Below the pieces are notes generated by a model, which saw only the letters and a list, made by a program, of their open reading frames with translations, ran no database searches and was not told where the DNA came from. Shown piece after piece: positions 1 to 10,131 of a DNA stretch of 64,000 nt. Source of the DNA: Gliomastix tumulicola (taxonomy: Eukaryota; Ascomycota; Sordariomycetes; Hypocreales; Bionectriaceae); NCBI GenBank assembly GCA_001599755.1, contig BCHX01000005.1, forward strand, positions 1,335,922-1,399,921. Direction: 5' to 3'. Numbering within the stretch: position 1 is the stretch's first letter; each line of letters begins with the position of its first letter. Position numbers and translations under genes: made by a program.

Positions 1-2
1 AG

Positions 3-537
3 ACGACGACGAACAATGTGCAGGCCAGCAAGGCCACGAAGTCGTCGATCCCCGTAATCGTTTGCGGCAAGTCCTTCCAAGTCGGCGAGGCGGTCACCAA
101 ACTCATCCAACCGGAGTTCGAAGGTATGAAACCAAAGCCCCATGTTTCTGGCGCCAAAGGTGCACTGAACAAACTCCGTTGTAGCCATTCACTTCATCAA
201 CTCGTATGAGGATGCCATCGCCGACCTTCCTGACCTTCTCGCTGGCCGGGGCCCTAAGTCTCCTAGTCCGAATCACATCGGTACGCACGATTACAGCAGA
301 CCGCCACGTGGCGTTCTCTTCGGACGCGCTTTTGACCCGGAGAATGTGAAGGAGCTCAATCGTCTCTATCGGGGGAAAGGGGTTGGGCCGGTGGCCTGGA
401 TTGCCGGTGATCCAAGCGTGGTGCCACCGGCCAATCCCGGGCCAGGATACCCGGAGAAGGCGGCTGAGAATGTGAAGAACGCATTTGCAAAATGGAAGGA
501 TGCAGGTGCCGTGGACGAAGATATTGTGTACTATTAA
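3..537 (+). CDS. Conserved hypothetical protein, 5' end cut by the window
   Basis: I do not recognise the function. The frame is already open at base 3, and the ATG at 16 is out of frame, so the true start lies before the window. Exon 1 runs to 123. An intron at 124-184 (GTATGA...TAG) joins exon 2 (185-537) so that PEFE reads on into AIHFINSYEDAIADLPDLL. The visible part is about 157 residues, ends in DEDIVYY, and has no membrane segment. The early segment IPVIVCGKSF resembles the first strand of a small alpha/beta fold. The divide between this gene and the regulator at 916 is only about 380 bp and both point the same way. The splice model is well supported by frame continuity; the function is open. 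Confidence 0.7.
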
Positions 538-915
538 ACCAGGTCAGCATGGATAGGCTTATATTGTCTGGGTAGCGAACCACTTTGGGTCAGAGAGTCC
601 ATCTCTCGTGACCTCGATGAGAATCCACTCGCATACGGACAGAGGCTGCTAGCGTGCGTGTTGTAGGAACAAAATAGATGCCATTGGTGTGAATATAGCC
701 GTTTTGGTGTACCTCGGAGTTCGGGGTGCAACTCGGCGCGTGTTACCGCCGATTCGCGCTTCGGACTTTAACAGGGACCCTTTCCGTCCCTCCAAGGATT
801 TCGACGTGTCAGCGAACTTTGACCTCTTCTAATTTAGTACTCAAGCAGCGAGAAGATTTGGGCGTTCCGGCAGGACTTACAACGAGTCTCTGATTCAGGC
901 TTCCAACATTGACCA
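538..915. other. Intergenic spacer / likely promoter of the Zn2Cys6 gene
   Basis: About 380 bp between the truncated gene and the regulator. It should hold the terminator of the first and the promoter of the second. I see no clear TATA box, repeat or RNA gene. Confidence 0.4.
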
Positions 916-2127
916 ATGGCGGAAGGCGAGATGCCCCGAGTCGCTCGACTACGGACAGCCTGCGATTCCTGCTCCAGTGCCAAGGTGCGGTGCGATAAGC
1001 AACATCCCACCTGTGCTCGCTGCAATCAGCTCGGTGTCTCGTGCTCGTATAGCGAGTCACGGAAGCATGGGAGGCAATCGTGGCGGAAAAGACTGGCGAA
1101 CAGATCACGGCCAAAAGAAGCAACCAACACGGCACCGGAACGTCCTCTGCTAGCAATGCCACTGACGATTGCACCTGCTCCGCTTTCTGCAGCAGATCAA
1201 ATAGATTGGGACTCATGGCTGCCCACACCCACTGGCTCTTTGGCGAAAAATCAAACTCCTGGGTCGTTCTTGAGTCCTTTGGAGGACGAGGATATTTCGG
1301 CTCTCATTTCGACATGGCCAATGGACGCCGGGATCGATGATGGCTGGGGAGCGCCTGGCATGCCAACGTGTGCTCCCAACGCAGTTGACGTTGGCGTTGG
1401 TGTTGGCGTTGACGTTGACGCCGTTCATGGTGCAGATGCAGTCATCGACGATGGCGACTTCGACGCGCCTTCTCCCATCTCCAGCACCACGAGCGAACAC
1501 GATTGTGAGGCCCAGGCTATTGCGATCCTCCACTCTTTGCAGCATGCAGAAGTGCATTCTGGCGCGACGTCGTGCTCGACCGATCCGACGCGGTATACCA
1601 AAGTCAACCTCAAGCCAGACTTCGATCGTGTTCTGTCGATCAACAGAGCCGCTCTCAATGGATGGGGGGAGCTAATGAAGTGCTCCTGCACACAATGTCC
1701 GCATCTCATTCTTCTCTATGTGTCGGTGCTCTCGAAAATCGTCTTTTGGTACCGCGTGGCGGGAACACAGGAAGAGGGCTCGATCAGCGTGAGAGAAGCT
1801 GACGGGAGCAGAAAAACCGGAAGGCTTTCGAATCTTCGAGAGGCACCAACACTGGACAGGTTCGCCGTGCGCCCGACCGACGTCCAGGTCGGAAGTCTGA
1901 GCCTCGATGCCGGAGACCAGTCAGATATGCGACGCGAGTTGTTGCTTCGTGAACTGCGGCGGACAGAATTGGCGATTAATGACCTCATGAGTGTTGATCG
2001 TACAGTCGCCGACGAAGACGGGGGCGACGTTCTGCGGCGTGCTGTGGAATGGTCAGTCAGTGGTCTCTCTGGTGTGAAGGATGAGTTGCAGGCAGTGATC
2101 CGGAAGGTGGAACAGCGGGTGTCGTAG
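916..2127 (+). CDS. AflR-like Zn2Cys6 transcription factor
   Basis: Single-exon gene for 403 residues. A classic Gal4-type binuclear zinc cluster lies near the N terminus: Cys16, 19, 26, 33, 36 and 43 with spacing C-x2-C-x6-C-x6-C-x2-C-x6-C, followed by a basic stretch around residues 50-65. The C-terminal half has an AflR-family look, with a conserved block around residues 230-290 (MKCSCTQCPHLILLYVSVLS), and lacks the large fungal-specific regulator domain of other Zn2Cys6 proteins. AflR-type factors usually control secondary-metabolite genes. No polyketide or peptide synthase is visible in this window, so its targets may lie to the left, or it may be an orphan. The middle carries a Val/Gly/Asp-rich run at about residues 157-172, encoded by short repeated bases. 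The ATG at 916 is the first in frame and places the zinc cluster as usual. The neighbouring upstream gene points the same way. Confidence 0.85.
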   Translation: MAEGEMPRVARLRTACDSCSSAKVRCDKQHPTCARCNQLGVSCSYSESRKHGRQSWRKRLANRSRPKEATNTAPERPLLAMPLTIAPAPLSAADQIDWDSWLPTPTGSLAKNQTPGSFLSPLEDEDISALISTWPMDAGIDDGWGAPGMPTCAPNAVDVGVGVGVDVDAVHGADAVIDDGDFDAPSPISSTTSEHDCEAQAIAILHSLQHAEVHSGATSCSTDPTRYTKVNLKPDFDRVLSINRAALNGWGELMKCSCTQCPHLILLYVSVLSKIVFWYRVAGTQEEGSISVREADGSRKTGRLSNLREAPTLDRFAVRPTDVQVGSLSLDAGDQSDMRRELLLRELRRTELAINDLMSVDRTVADEDGGDVLRRAVEWSVSGLSGVKDELQAVIRKVEQRVS

Positions 2128-3050
2128 ATTTCATGACGAAAAGCATGAAGGGATTATCGTACCTATAGTAAAGTGTTTGCCGCTGCTGGGTCCGGTGCGC
2201 TCTCGACGTCCCTTGAAAATCCGCGAATTCTCGCCAACGCTGTCCATTGTATTTGCAAACTTTCGAACAGGACGAGAGAAGCCGACAAAGTAGATCCGTA
2301 ACTTCGGGATAAGGATTGGCTCTAAGGGTTNGGTGCGTTGGGCCTTGGAAGGGCGCCTCGGGAGCCGCCACCATCGCAGAGGATGTATCGTTGGTAGCAT
2401 ATTGGACCCGAGTTTTGGCATCGGAGAGCGGCCCCTAGTTTATGCATTCTGCAGAGCGCACTTTGGGGGAACTGCCCGCGGTGTTGATGCCGCGATGGTA
2501 GATGCAGCGTACGGTGGCCTCCCTCTTGGGGCGCCCCGAGTCATACAACCGGTCTTGTGGCGGTTTTGCGGCGGAGGGTGCACTGTGGAAACGGAGAGGA
2601 GGAAATCAGAAGACCTTAGCGAGATGTAGATGGTGGGAGGACGCTGAGCAAATTAGCAGCCGTGCTATGATAGCATGTGTTGGATGAACGCCTTGACAAT
2701 CAGGAGAGAGGGTTGCAGAGTCTGCAAGGCTTCTGCATCACGTGTCCGGAAGAACGCATTGAGCCTCAAAAGGTTGGAAGGTGCGTGTTGTGGGTGCTCC
2801 TTCCCTAGCCTTGTTCCAGAATGTCACTTCCCGCACGACGGCAGGTGCTGAACCGCCTTAGTAAGCAAGCAGTGAGCTTGGAAGCGATGAGGAAGGAGCA
2901 GTCCCAGGCACGGTGTTACGTCGTCACTGCTGCCTTGAGATGCACGTGACATTTTGCTGCTGATCGCCTCGTTCCTTCCTTTCCCCTGCTTTCTTTTCCT
3001 TTTCACTCCTCACACAAACATGTCTGTTTTATTCTTCCTCCCTCATCCTT
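2128..3050. other. Intergenic region, no gene seen
   Basis: About 920 bp with one N at 2331. Short open frames on both strands have no recognisable protein character. The pyrimidine-rich stretch after 2940 looks like fungal promoter DNA. Confidence 0.4.
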
Positions 3051-5345
3051 ATGTCTGCGTCTTCACTCAGAGAACCTGTGTCATTCGACATTCGTTGTCG
3101 TCGGCACAGCTCTGCTAGACAAAATCCTGCAGAGCGTTGCTGCGTACCATCGCAGCTTGATCGACTTCGACTGGCAAGATGCTGGTGAATCAGATGCCGT
3201 GTACGAGTAAGTTTCCTTGAGACCTAATGATTCCTCCCGCCGTGTTTCCCCCCTCTTCATCGGCTGCATTTGCATCAACATCCTAACCATCTGGCAGAAG
3301 GCGGCATTGAGTCAACACCACTTTCTGGCCATCGCAATGCTCACAAGCCAGTTCCGTGATACCCTGTAACTGCTTCTCGGGCGTTTTCCCAAGCCCGACC
3401 AGACATTGATAAAATGGCGGGGGCTCCCTCGCCAGTGTCTGGATGCGCCTTGACTCAATTAGAGCTACAACTTCGTGGACATGATCACTTAGGTAATCGG
3501 ATTTTTCTTGTCTGCCCGCCTCGTTTAACCCTTGCAGATACGCACACGTCTGCATCGAGGCACTTGTCGACCCCGACGCACCCAGTTTCAGTTTCACTCA
3601 TCTTCTCCCTCTCACCCAAATTCGCAGTAGGCTTCTGGCCGCGTCAAGACTGCTTACGCACCTGGACTGCCGATCAAGCCCGCCAGGCGAGATCAGGCAA
3701 AACCAGGCTGTCCGGGGAATAACGCATCGCGTTCTGCCCCTGACCTCTTACCACAGTTCACAAAAACACCCATCTTCTTCCACTCTCTCGCCACGATGTG
3801 CGGCCTGCATCAAATGCTTCTCACTTTTCTTCCCCTTCCACCTTCCACCATCCATCCAGTGATTTTGTCTTCACTTCTACCACGCCCATCAAATCACACA
3901 AAACTCATCAATCTTTTCGGACCAAAAGCACAGCTGCATCACGGGTCACATCTTCAACTCCGTCCCTAGTCACAAAGAGCGTACGAAGGCCACTGGGTGG
4001 CTTTCGCCTTGATTCTCACTGCATTTCTCTTGCTGCAGTTCACAGAACGCCCTGGCCCCTCACCCCAGTTCGCATTGCCATGTCCCTGCAAGTTTCACAC
4101 TTCAGAGTACATGTTGCCTACACTTCTACCACAAACCATCTCAACCAACACCATACCAGTAGCTCCAACGGCTCAGTCCCCGGACTATCTGCACGGCCTT
4201 CACCGAGATTCTCCCTGTCTTTCAACTTCACTCCTCATCTGCCCGTCTCTGCACAATCACCAAGACCCATGTCCGGCCCACGATTTCGGGGAGGATAATC
4301 GGGTCCTGCTTTATATTTCCTGTTGGCCATTGACAAGTCAGCTCTCCTGGTAAAGGAGACCCCTTTCTATGCCATGATCTAGTTCCGAAGCCTGCTTCAT
4401 CATATAGCCCAAGAAATGACACTAACCCAAGCAAAGTTGGCAGGTCTAGGTGAACGCGACCACGAGTCCATTGTGGGAGCTTCTCAAGCTCGCGATGCAG
4501 GCAAGACCACCGACGTCGTGAGTTATGACTCCAGCCGTTCGGCCACAGCGCGCGTGCTCAATACTAACTCTTCTAGTCAGAAGGATTTATGTCTCGTGCC
4601 GTCTGAGCCAAGGTTTTCGGGACTGGGCCGCAAGCCAAGACTTGCCCAGAAGACTCCGGGTGAACAACCCAACGCTTACCGAATTCTGCTTCGATAGCGG
4701 CACGCGGTCGAACATATTCTCGAGTTATGGGACCATACAATTTGGGTGTGTATGTGGCTCAAGTTTTTCTTCAACTACGTGAGTGGATGCGCAGCAGGGG
4801 GCCAAGGTCAGTCGAGAAACCCCCTCCATTGTTGTACGATTTCATTTACTTTGGCAGCTAACAACGGGTGAGGTCTATGGATCAGTGCTCCCTGCGTAAG
4901 AACGGTCACACCGTTCTGCGGTCTGCAGACGCAGCCACGCTGTGATTCTGCTCGGCCCGGCAGAAGTTGAACCAGACAGACTCTGCATTGCAATATTGCT
5001 TGAAGACCTTTGTCTCGCTATCAAGAATATTGAGATGCATAGGTCCAACGGTAAGTGTTCCCCAATTCCCTCATAAGCCCTGTCATCGAACGAACAGCTC
5101 CTCACTCGTTCCCAGTGATCGCTATCATGCTGCGTTGCAATGACCTAACGAATACCCCGACTGTGCCGCCCTGGTGGCAAGGCAACACGATTTCATGGTG
5201 ATAGACCGTTAAGAAGAAAAGAGATTTCTGCTTAGGGCGTGTCGCCTGGGTCAAAGACCATGGAGGAAATTGGGGACAACGAAGTTATCGCGCAGACCAG
5301 CCACAAGATGGACGCAATCAAGGAAGGGCGCCTTCTGGTTTAGGT
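3050..5345 (+). pseudogene. Possible decayed multi-exon gene
   Basis: No intact gene can be assembled, but several pieces on the plus strand look coding. At 3085-3207 a frame reads ALLDKILQSVAAYHRSLIDF and ends at a GTAAGT donor; an acceptor with a branch-like CTAAC lies near 3297. At 4919-5051 a frame reads LCIAILLEDLCLAIKNIEMH and again meets a GTAAGT. At 5260-5343 a frame reads IGDNEVIAQTSHKMDAIKEG. The pieces cannot be joined without stops or frame breaks. The parts resemble the helical N-terminal regions of fungal STAND-type proteins, but that is only an impression. Alternatives are a real gene with introns I have misplaced, or chance open frames. The pyrimidine-rich DNA at about 3590-4330 within this span would have to be intron or promoter. 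Confidence 0.3.
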
Positions 5346-6150
5346 CCCCAGCCGTGAGCCTTGTTCTCTTCGGTTCGGTAGCTTGTATGGCAGTATTTTG
5401 TGGGATGAGTAGCTTGACAATAAACGTCTTGGTTCGGAGGCAAATTGAGAAGCCTTTTCCTTCCTCATATCACATCAATGCGTCGATTCCAGTCGGTTGC
5501 AGACACGTATGCACTGGTATTATACACATACTGACTGTTTGAATGGACCTCAATTGCCTCTTGATACAAGCCAAGTAACCTCTACCTTCTACCGCACTGT
5601 TTCTCCAGACTCCTCGTTGATATTTTAAACACCGTCTCGGCAAAGACGCCCTACTCCCTGTGTGTGAAGAAGAGGAGGTGCTGCATTCCATCCAGAGCAC
5701 ATCTCAATCCTTGGCGTAATAGCTCCCAAATCTAAGAAGCCAGGGTGAAAAAACCCAAGCCCCTGCCTTGTTAATCCTCCCGCATCGCCCACGCCATGTC
5801 TCATTGTTACAACATTCAAGGATGTGTGTCATTTAGTTTAAGACGTTCGATGGAGGCAACAAGGGGAGTGGTATTCTTCGACTCCCCGAGGGCATCGTCA
5901 GGGCGTGCGAAATAACTGGGATGAATCACAAGCGGCCGGAACGTGGTGGCTAGTTGGTGATTCTTGGGGCTCGGCCCTCGAGACAGCCAGCTTTACATGT
6001 GGAGGTAGCCGACTGGTAAAGGCATGCGGCCGGCACAAGTGTTCGCGAATGGGGATCTCAATCAATTTACAAACGCTTCTTGTTCGGAAACCCGCAAAAG
6101 CTAGATGGGCGAGAGGGATATCGCCCGCGCTCCAGACCGCCAGTATAGTC
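5346..6150. other. Intergenic region downstream of the membrane protein gene
   Basis: About 800 bp. Only short open frames are present, and I see no repeat, RNA gene or recognisable coding segment. Confidence 0.35.
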
Positions 6151-8181
6151 TCAATGATAGAACTGTCCTGATTTGGGCTTGGAAACACTGTCCACGCCAT
6201 CAATCCTCAGCGTCCTACGCTGATAGGCTTCCCCGAGCATGTTGCTATACTCAGAAATACCCGACGCGTCGCCTCGCGCCCACGCCGCCCCGTCAGGGTA
6301 CAAGTCACTGTCAGAATGCCGCTTGATTTTCCCCTCACCGTATCTGACCCTGACATCCGCCGAGGCCATCGCTATATCGTCCACAGCAGCGTTGCTCCCG
6401 ACATCTGCGAGAAGAGGCGCGCTGAACGCCTTGGCTATCTCAAGAGGTGACATGGAGAAGTCCCGGCCTAGTGAGGAGAACACCTTCCGCAGGAGGAGCA
6501 GCGTCAGGAGAGACGTGACGCAGGTCACACCCACAGCGACGGCGGTGAAGGCATAGTGCGCCTGGTACACTGCCACAACCAATTCCTCGCTGATTTGGAC
6601 ATCCTGGTCCTTGGAAAAGGGTGTAGACATCATACTCCTAGCTCTGTCCCGGCTGTCTTCAGCGAACCAGACCTTCGTAGCATTGTCAAGCTCTCGAAGA
6701 CGTTCCGGCGATTCTCCGATGGACTTCAAGGCATATCTTAACGACATCTCGTCTAGCGTGGTGACGAAATCATCCAAAGGGTCGTGGAAGGAGAATTCGT
6801 ACCCGGGCTGTGCGGCAGTGATGTTCTCATACTGCTCTCTCCTCACGATCGAGCTCTGGTTGATGTATTGGCGAGCGTTAAGACCAAACGAGGTGTGGGA
6901 TCCCTCATGAGAGTCAAAGAGCAGGTATCCCGCGTACGTGTCCGCCATGATCTGCCTGAATCCCCAAGTCACAAAGTTATTGAAGCTTGCTCCTTCGGTG
7001 CCGCTCCAGCCACCCGGCATTGGCTCAACCTCATTCCGGTTGTGGACGGGAGATGTCTTGGTATCCCTTGATGATGGGGCAAAATTAACAAGGCTTTCGT
7101 TTGTGATTGTTATTGGCAACTCGATGAATGCCGTGGAGAAGTTGCATTGACGAATGGCAAGCATGCGCGACTCAACGTCTGCTCGCAAGTAGCTTGTATA
7201 GTTGAGCATTGCGGGCGAAAGATCTTTGTCTTTCCAGGGTACCTCAGCCTCAGAGAGTAGTCTAGGGTTTGCTGAGTTGACGTCGAGCTGAAAATCTGAT
7301 TGAAAATATCTGCAACCGGGATCATTGTCCGGGTGCTCTTCGATATCGGTCTCGTTCGTCACGTAACCGACGGAGGAGCATGCAATGACCATCTTATTAT
7401 TCCGAAGAACAATATAATGTGCAATATCGAGAGTGGGAATGTTGAACATTGGCGCTTCTGAATCTGCACAAACCCAGCTGAAGCCTGCAACCGTGACATT
7501 GGCCGTGCAGGTGGCGTTTTGCCGGCAGACTGGGGAAGGCAGCGTCATGGGCTCTCGCAGATTCATCTCAGACGCTAGGGCTGCAAACTCGGGCTGGTAC
7601 GGAGGGGATGTATAGACATGCCCGTTGCTTCCCATGAGCTTTGTCGTCAGGTTCCAAAAGGGTTCTCGGCGGATTGGTACCGTTCCTTCGTAGGTACGGA
7701 CACGTGTGACGAATCCTACCGTCACAGCACGCTGCAGAAAAGGGCCGTTTACGGCAAGCATAAGGACGAGCAAAGCGGTGAGTCGTAGGAGGTATTGGCG
7801 AGTCTGCTTAGTTGGAAATTTGGCGATGGAAAGGATCTTGTGTGAGATGTCCCACATAGTGTGCAGCTCAGGGAGAGATACACCAGAGGGCGAAAGCAGT
7901 TCGCTCCACCAGTAGAGTCCTGAGCTCTCGGAGAAAGCAAATCGCAGCATGGCGTTGGATAGTGCGGTGATGATGGAGAGGTAAACGGTTGGCGCTAGAG
8001 GCCAAGAATCAATGGGCGAATCGTCAGCCATGGCTAGCACCGAGATCGCCACAGCCATTGTGGCCATCGAGCCCAGCGCCGATAAAGTGGCGACCTTCGG
8101 GAAGTAACTCCATGATCGAGTCTTCCATTCTTTCGCCTGGAAGTTGGCGGAGGAGTACTGGGCGTAGTCAGAAACAGTCAT
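6151..8181 (-). CDS. Large fungal membrane protein, DUF3176-like layout
   Basis: Single exon, 676 residues from the ATG at 8181. The frame stays open upstream to 8406, but the extra 75 residues are low-complexity, and MTVSDYAQYSS is the more credible start. Membrane segments lie near the N terminus (around ALGSMATMAVAISVLAM and a second one after DSWPLAPT) and around residues 130-150 (LLRLTALLVLMLAVNGPFLQ). A long extracellular-type region with several cysteines and N-glycosylation sequons follows, then a last membrane segment near residue 565 (AFTAVAVGVTCVTSLLTLLL) and a cytoplasmic tail. The segment DSPIDSWPLAPTVYLSIITA is typical of the fungal DUF3176 group of unknown function. The assignment rests on layout rather than on a catalytic motif. 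Both flanks are gene-poor. Confidence 0.75.
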   Translation of the reverse strand: MTVSDYAQYSSANFQAKEWKTRSWSYFPKVATLSALGSMATMAVAISVLAMADDSPIDSWPLAPTVYLSIITALSNAMLRFAFSESSGLYWWSELLSPSGVSLPELHTMWDISHKILSIAKFPTKQTRQYLLRLTALLVLMLAVNGPFLQRAVTVGFVTRVRTYEGTVPIRREPFWNLTTKLMGSNGHVYTSPPYQPEFAALASEMNLREPMTLPSPVCRQNATCTANVTVAGFSWVCADSEAPMFNIPTLDIAHYIVLRNNKMVIACSSVGYVTNETDIEEHPDNDPGCRYFQSDFQLDVNSANPRLLSEAEVPWKDKDLSPAMLNYTSYLRADVESRMLAIRQCNFSTAFIELPITITNESLVNFAPSSRDTKTSPVHNRNEVEPMPGGWSGTEGASFNNFVTWGFRQIMADTYAGYLLFDSHEGSHTSFGLNARQYINQSSIVRREQYENITAAQPGYEFSFHDPLDDFVTTLDEMSLRYALKSIGESPERLRELDNATKVWFAEDSRDRARSMMSTPFSKDQDVQISEELVVAVYQAHYAFTAVAVGVTCVTSLLTLLLLRKVFSSLGRDFSMSPLEIAKAFSAPLLADVGSNAAVDDIAMASADVRVRYGEGKIKRHSDSDLYPDGAAWARGDASGISEYSNMLGEAYQRRTLRIDGVDSVSKPKSGQFYH

Positions 8182-9870
8182 TTTGCGTGCTCGATGGCGT
8201 GCCGAGTCTCGGAAAGTGTGGAAAGAAGGAGTGAAATGAATAGAGCAAGGGGAACTGCTCACGTATTGGAGATTTACTACCCAGGAGGTAGGATCTGAGT
8301 GTGCAACGAGGCTCGGGACTCCGCCGGGGCTCAGCTGACATCGCATGTGACACAGAGGACTAAATTTAGATGTGCTGGAACTTGAATATGTTGCTGCGAG
8401 GTGCATTGGGGGTCGTAATACTCAAGCAGTGCACTACTGGCACGCCTTCTGGTGCTTAATAAAGCCATGATGTAATCGTCTCACTTCTTGTATTGTCAAT
8501 ATTTCCTAAGCTGTTTTCTCCTCCGGGATAAAAGATTGGTTCGCAAACAGTGGGACGCGCCTCATGCAAGGCAGCCTCATCGCCCCTCGCCAAGACACCG
8601 CTGTATCGAATGTTATGCCCCAAAACTGCTTAGCGACGTTGGGTAGTGGCGAACAACGTTATCAGTACATGTAGGGCGCGTTGAGATTGGTTGGCTGCTT
8701 TATCTCGCCCCGTAGAGTGGAATGAGTGCGTTGGAGCAGCACGGCACTTATGTGCGCACATGTAGCACAATGGCGGTGGGATTTTCCACTGGAACATAAT
8801 TAGAATCAAGGCTAAGCACTTCGTGATAATTTAGCAACGGGAAAAGTACCTGGAAATGTCCAGGGAGCAGCGCCTGTCGGACGAATGGCTGGGGCTGTAT
8901 TGGCGTCTATGGGCTCATAACTTTGGTGGAAATGGTCCCCTCGCAGCAGGCGAAGGGAATGATTGCCAGCAATGCAATCTCCTCTAGTGCTCTGAGAAAT
9001 GGACTTTGAGTTGGTACTTGCTCGCACACCAGAGAATCGAGGGTGCGGCACACGTTGGGTGGCTTGGGATCTCCTCTTTCTTGTCCAATTCTCTGGGGAA
9101 TAGCGCTCCGTGAGAGCACATCCTGTGAGTGGACTGCAGGTGACCACCTTTTCAAATAATTAGCAAAATGCACAATCAACAGGCCACTGCCAGGGTTATT
9201 GAACGCTCGGGTTACCGTAAGTTTGGGTTCTGGAGTTTGGGGTTGAGCGACGGCGAGCTGGAGCATAGTCCAGAACTCTAAGACCAGGCTCGTCTTGATC
9301 TTCTATGTCTTGATATGCTTCACCAATGTCTTGGCTTCGGTCAGTGGCTGCTTCTTAGACTTAGGGGGTTCCAGTGTGCCATTGCTTACGGAGATAGGCT
9401 CGCCAGAAAATGGTAGCGCGGTAGTATGTGATGAAAGTGGTGGTGCCGCATGCTTGTGTAGAGGCGTGACTGGTACAGTTCAGTGCCTAGAAAATATACC
9501 AAATTCCCGTTAGTCACTGTTTGACTTCGCAAATGAGGGGTATGTGTGGGTGTGATCTTACTTGTATTGAGGCCAGGACAGCAATGCCATAATGTCCATG
9601 ATGCTCATGTAACAAAACAGTACCATGTGGCTGTGAGATGAAAAGGAGGAGAGCGATGCAACTGTAACAACTAGTCAGCTTAAAGTCTCCAAGTCCAGTT
9701 GCAGTCAAAAACGTACCTCAATCAAGGCGGAAAGCCCGGCTGTGGTCGCAAGGCACGGTTGCTTGGTTCAATCAATTGTTCAAGAGATGTTTCTGACAGG
9801 CTCTCTCTGCAAGGTGCATATGTTCGCCTGTCTGTATCGACGAGGTCGAATCTGTCAGGCCGGATCTGTG
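8182..9870. other. Gene-poor region
   Basis: About 1.7 kb. An open frame on the minus strand at 8907-9266 (119 codons) is proline- and leucine-rich and matches no family I recognise. A plus-strand frame at 9295-9513 would need a TTG start. I do not call either as a gene. Confidence 0.35.
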
Positions 9871-9982
9871 AGGCCGGGCTGCTGTTGGAAATCAAGTTGC
9901 TGTTGGGAGGCCGGGCTGCTGTTGGAAATCAAGTTGCTGTTGGAAGGCAGGGCTGCTGTTGGAAGGCCGGGCTGCTGTTGGG
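9871..9982. repeat. Compound minisatellite, 37-bp and 19-bp units
   Basis: Two 37-bp units (9871-9907 and 9908-9944), identical except for the last base, each begin AGGCCGGGCTGCTGTTGG and end GCTGTTGG plus one base. They are followed by two 19-bp units (9945-9963 and 9964-9982) that match only the first half of the long unit. On the minus strand this codes for QQQPGL-type repeats within a 127-codon open frame (9855-10238). That frame may be a small repetitive protein, but nothing else supports it. Confidence 0.9.
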
Positions 9983-10080
9983 TCATGGCTTGATGACGAA
10001 CCCGTGATTCTTGGGGGGGCTTGCGGAGCTGTTTCGCTCCAGAGAACGCACGGTCGAATACCTCGGCTTCTTCTTTCGAT

Positions 10081-10131
10081 TGCGGAGTGGTATAGCCCAG
10101 GTTATAACTCAACGGGCCATACCACTCCGCA
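10081..10131. repeat. 18-bp inverted repeat (hairpin) with a 15-bp loop
   Basis: The left arm, 10081-10098 (TGCGGAGTGGTATAGCCC), pairs with the right arm, 10114-10131, with a single mismatch. The outer 13 bp are perfect. The loop is 10099-10113. There is no obvious flanking target-site duplication. Confidence 0.9.

Noticed and set aside
8182..8406. 75-residue N-terminal extension of the membrane protein
   Set aside because: Low-complexity sequence without conservation signs; the ATG at 8181 gives a normal start before the first membrane segment.
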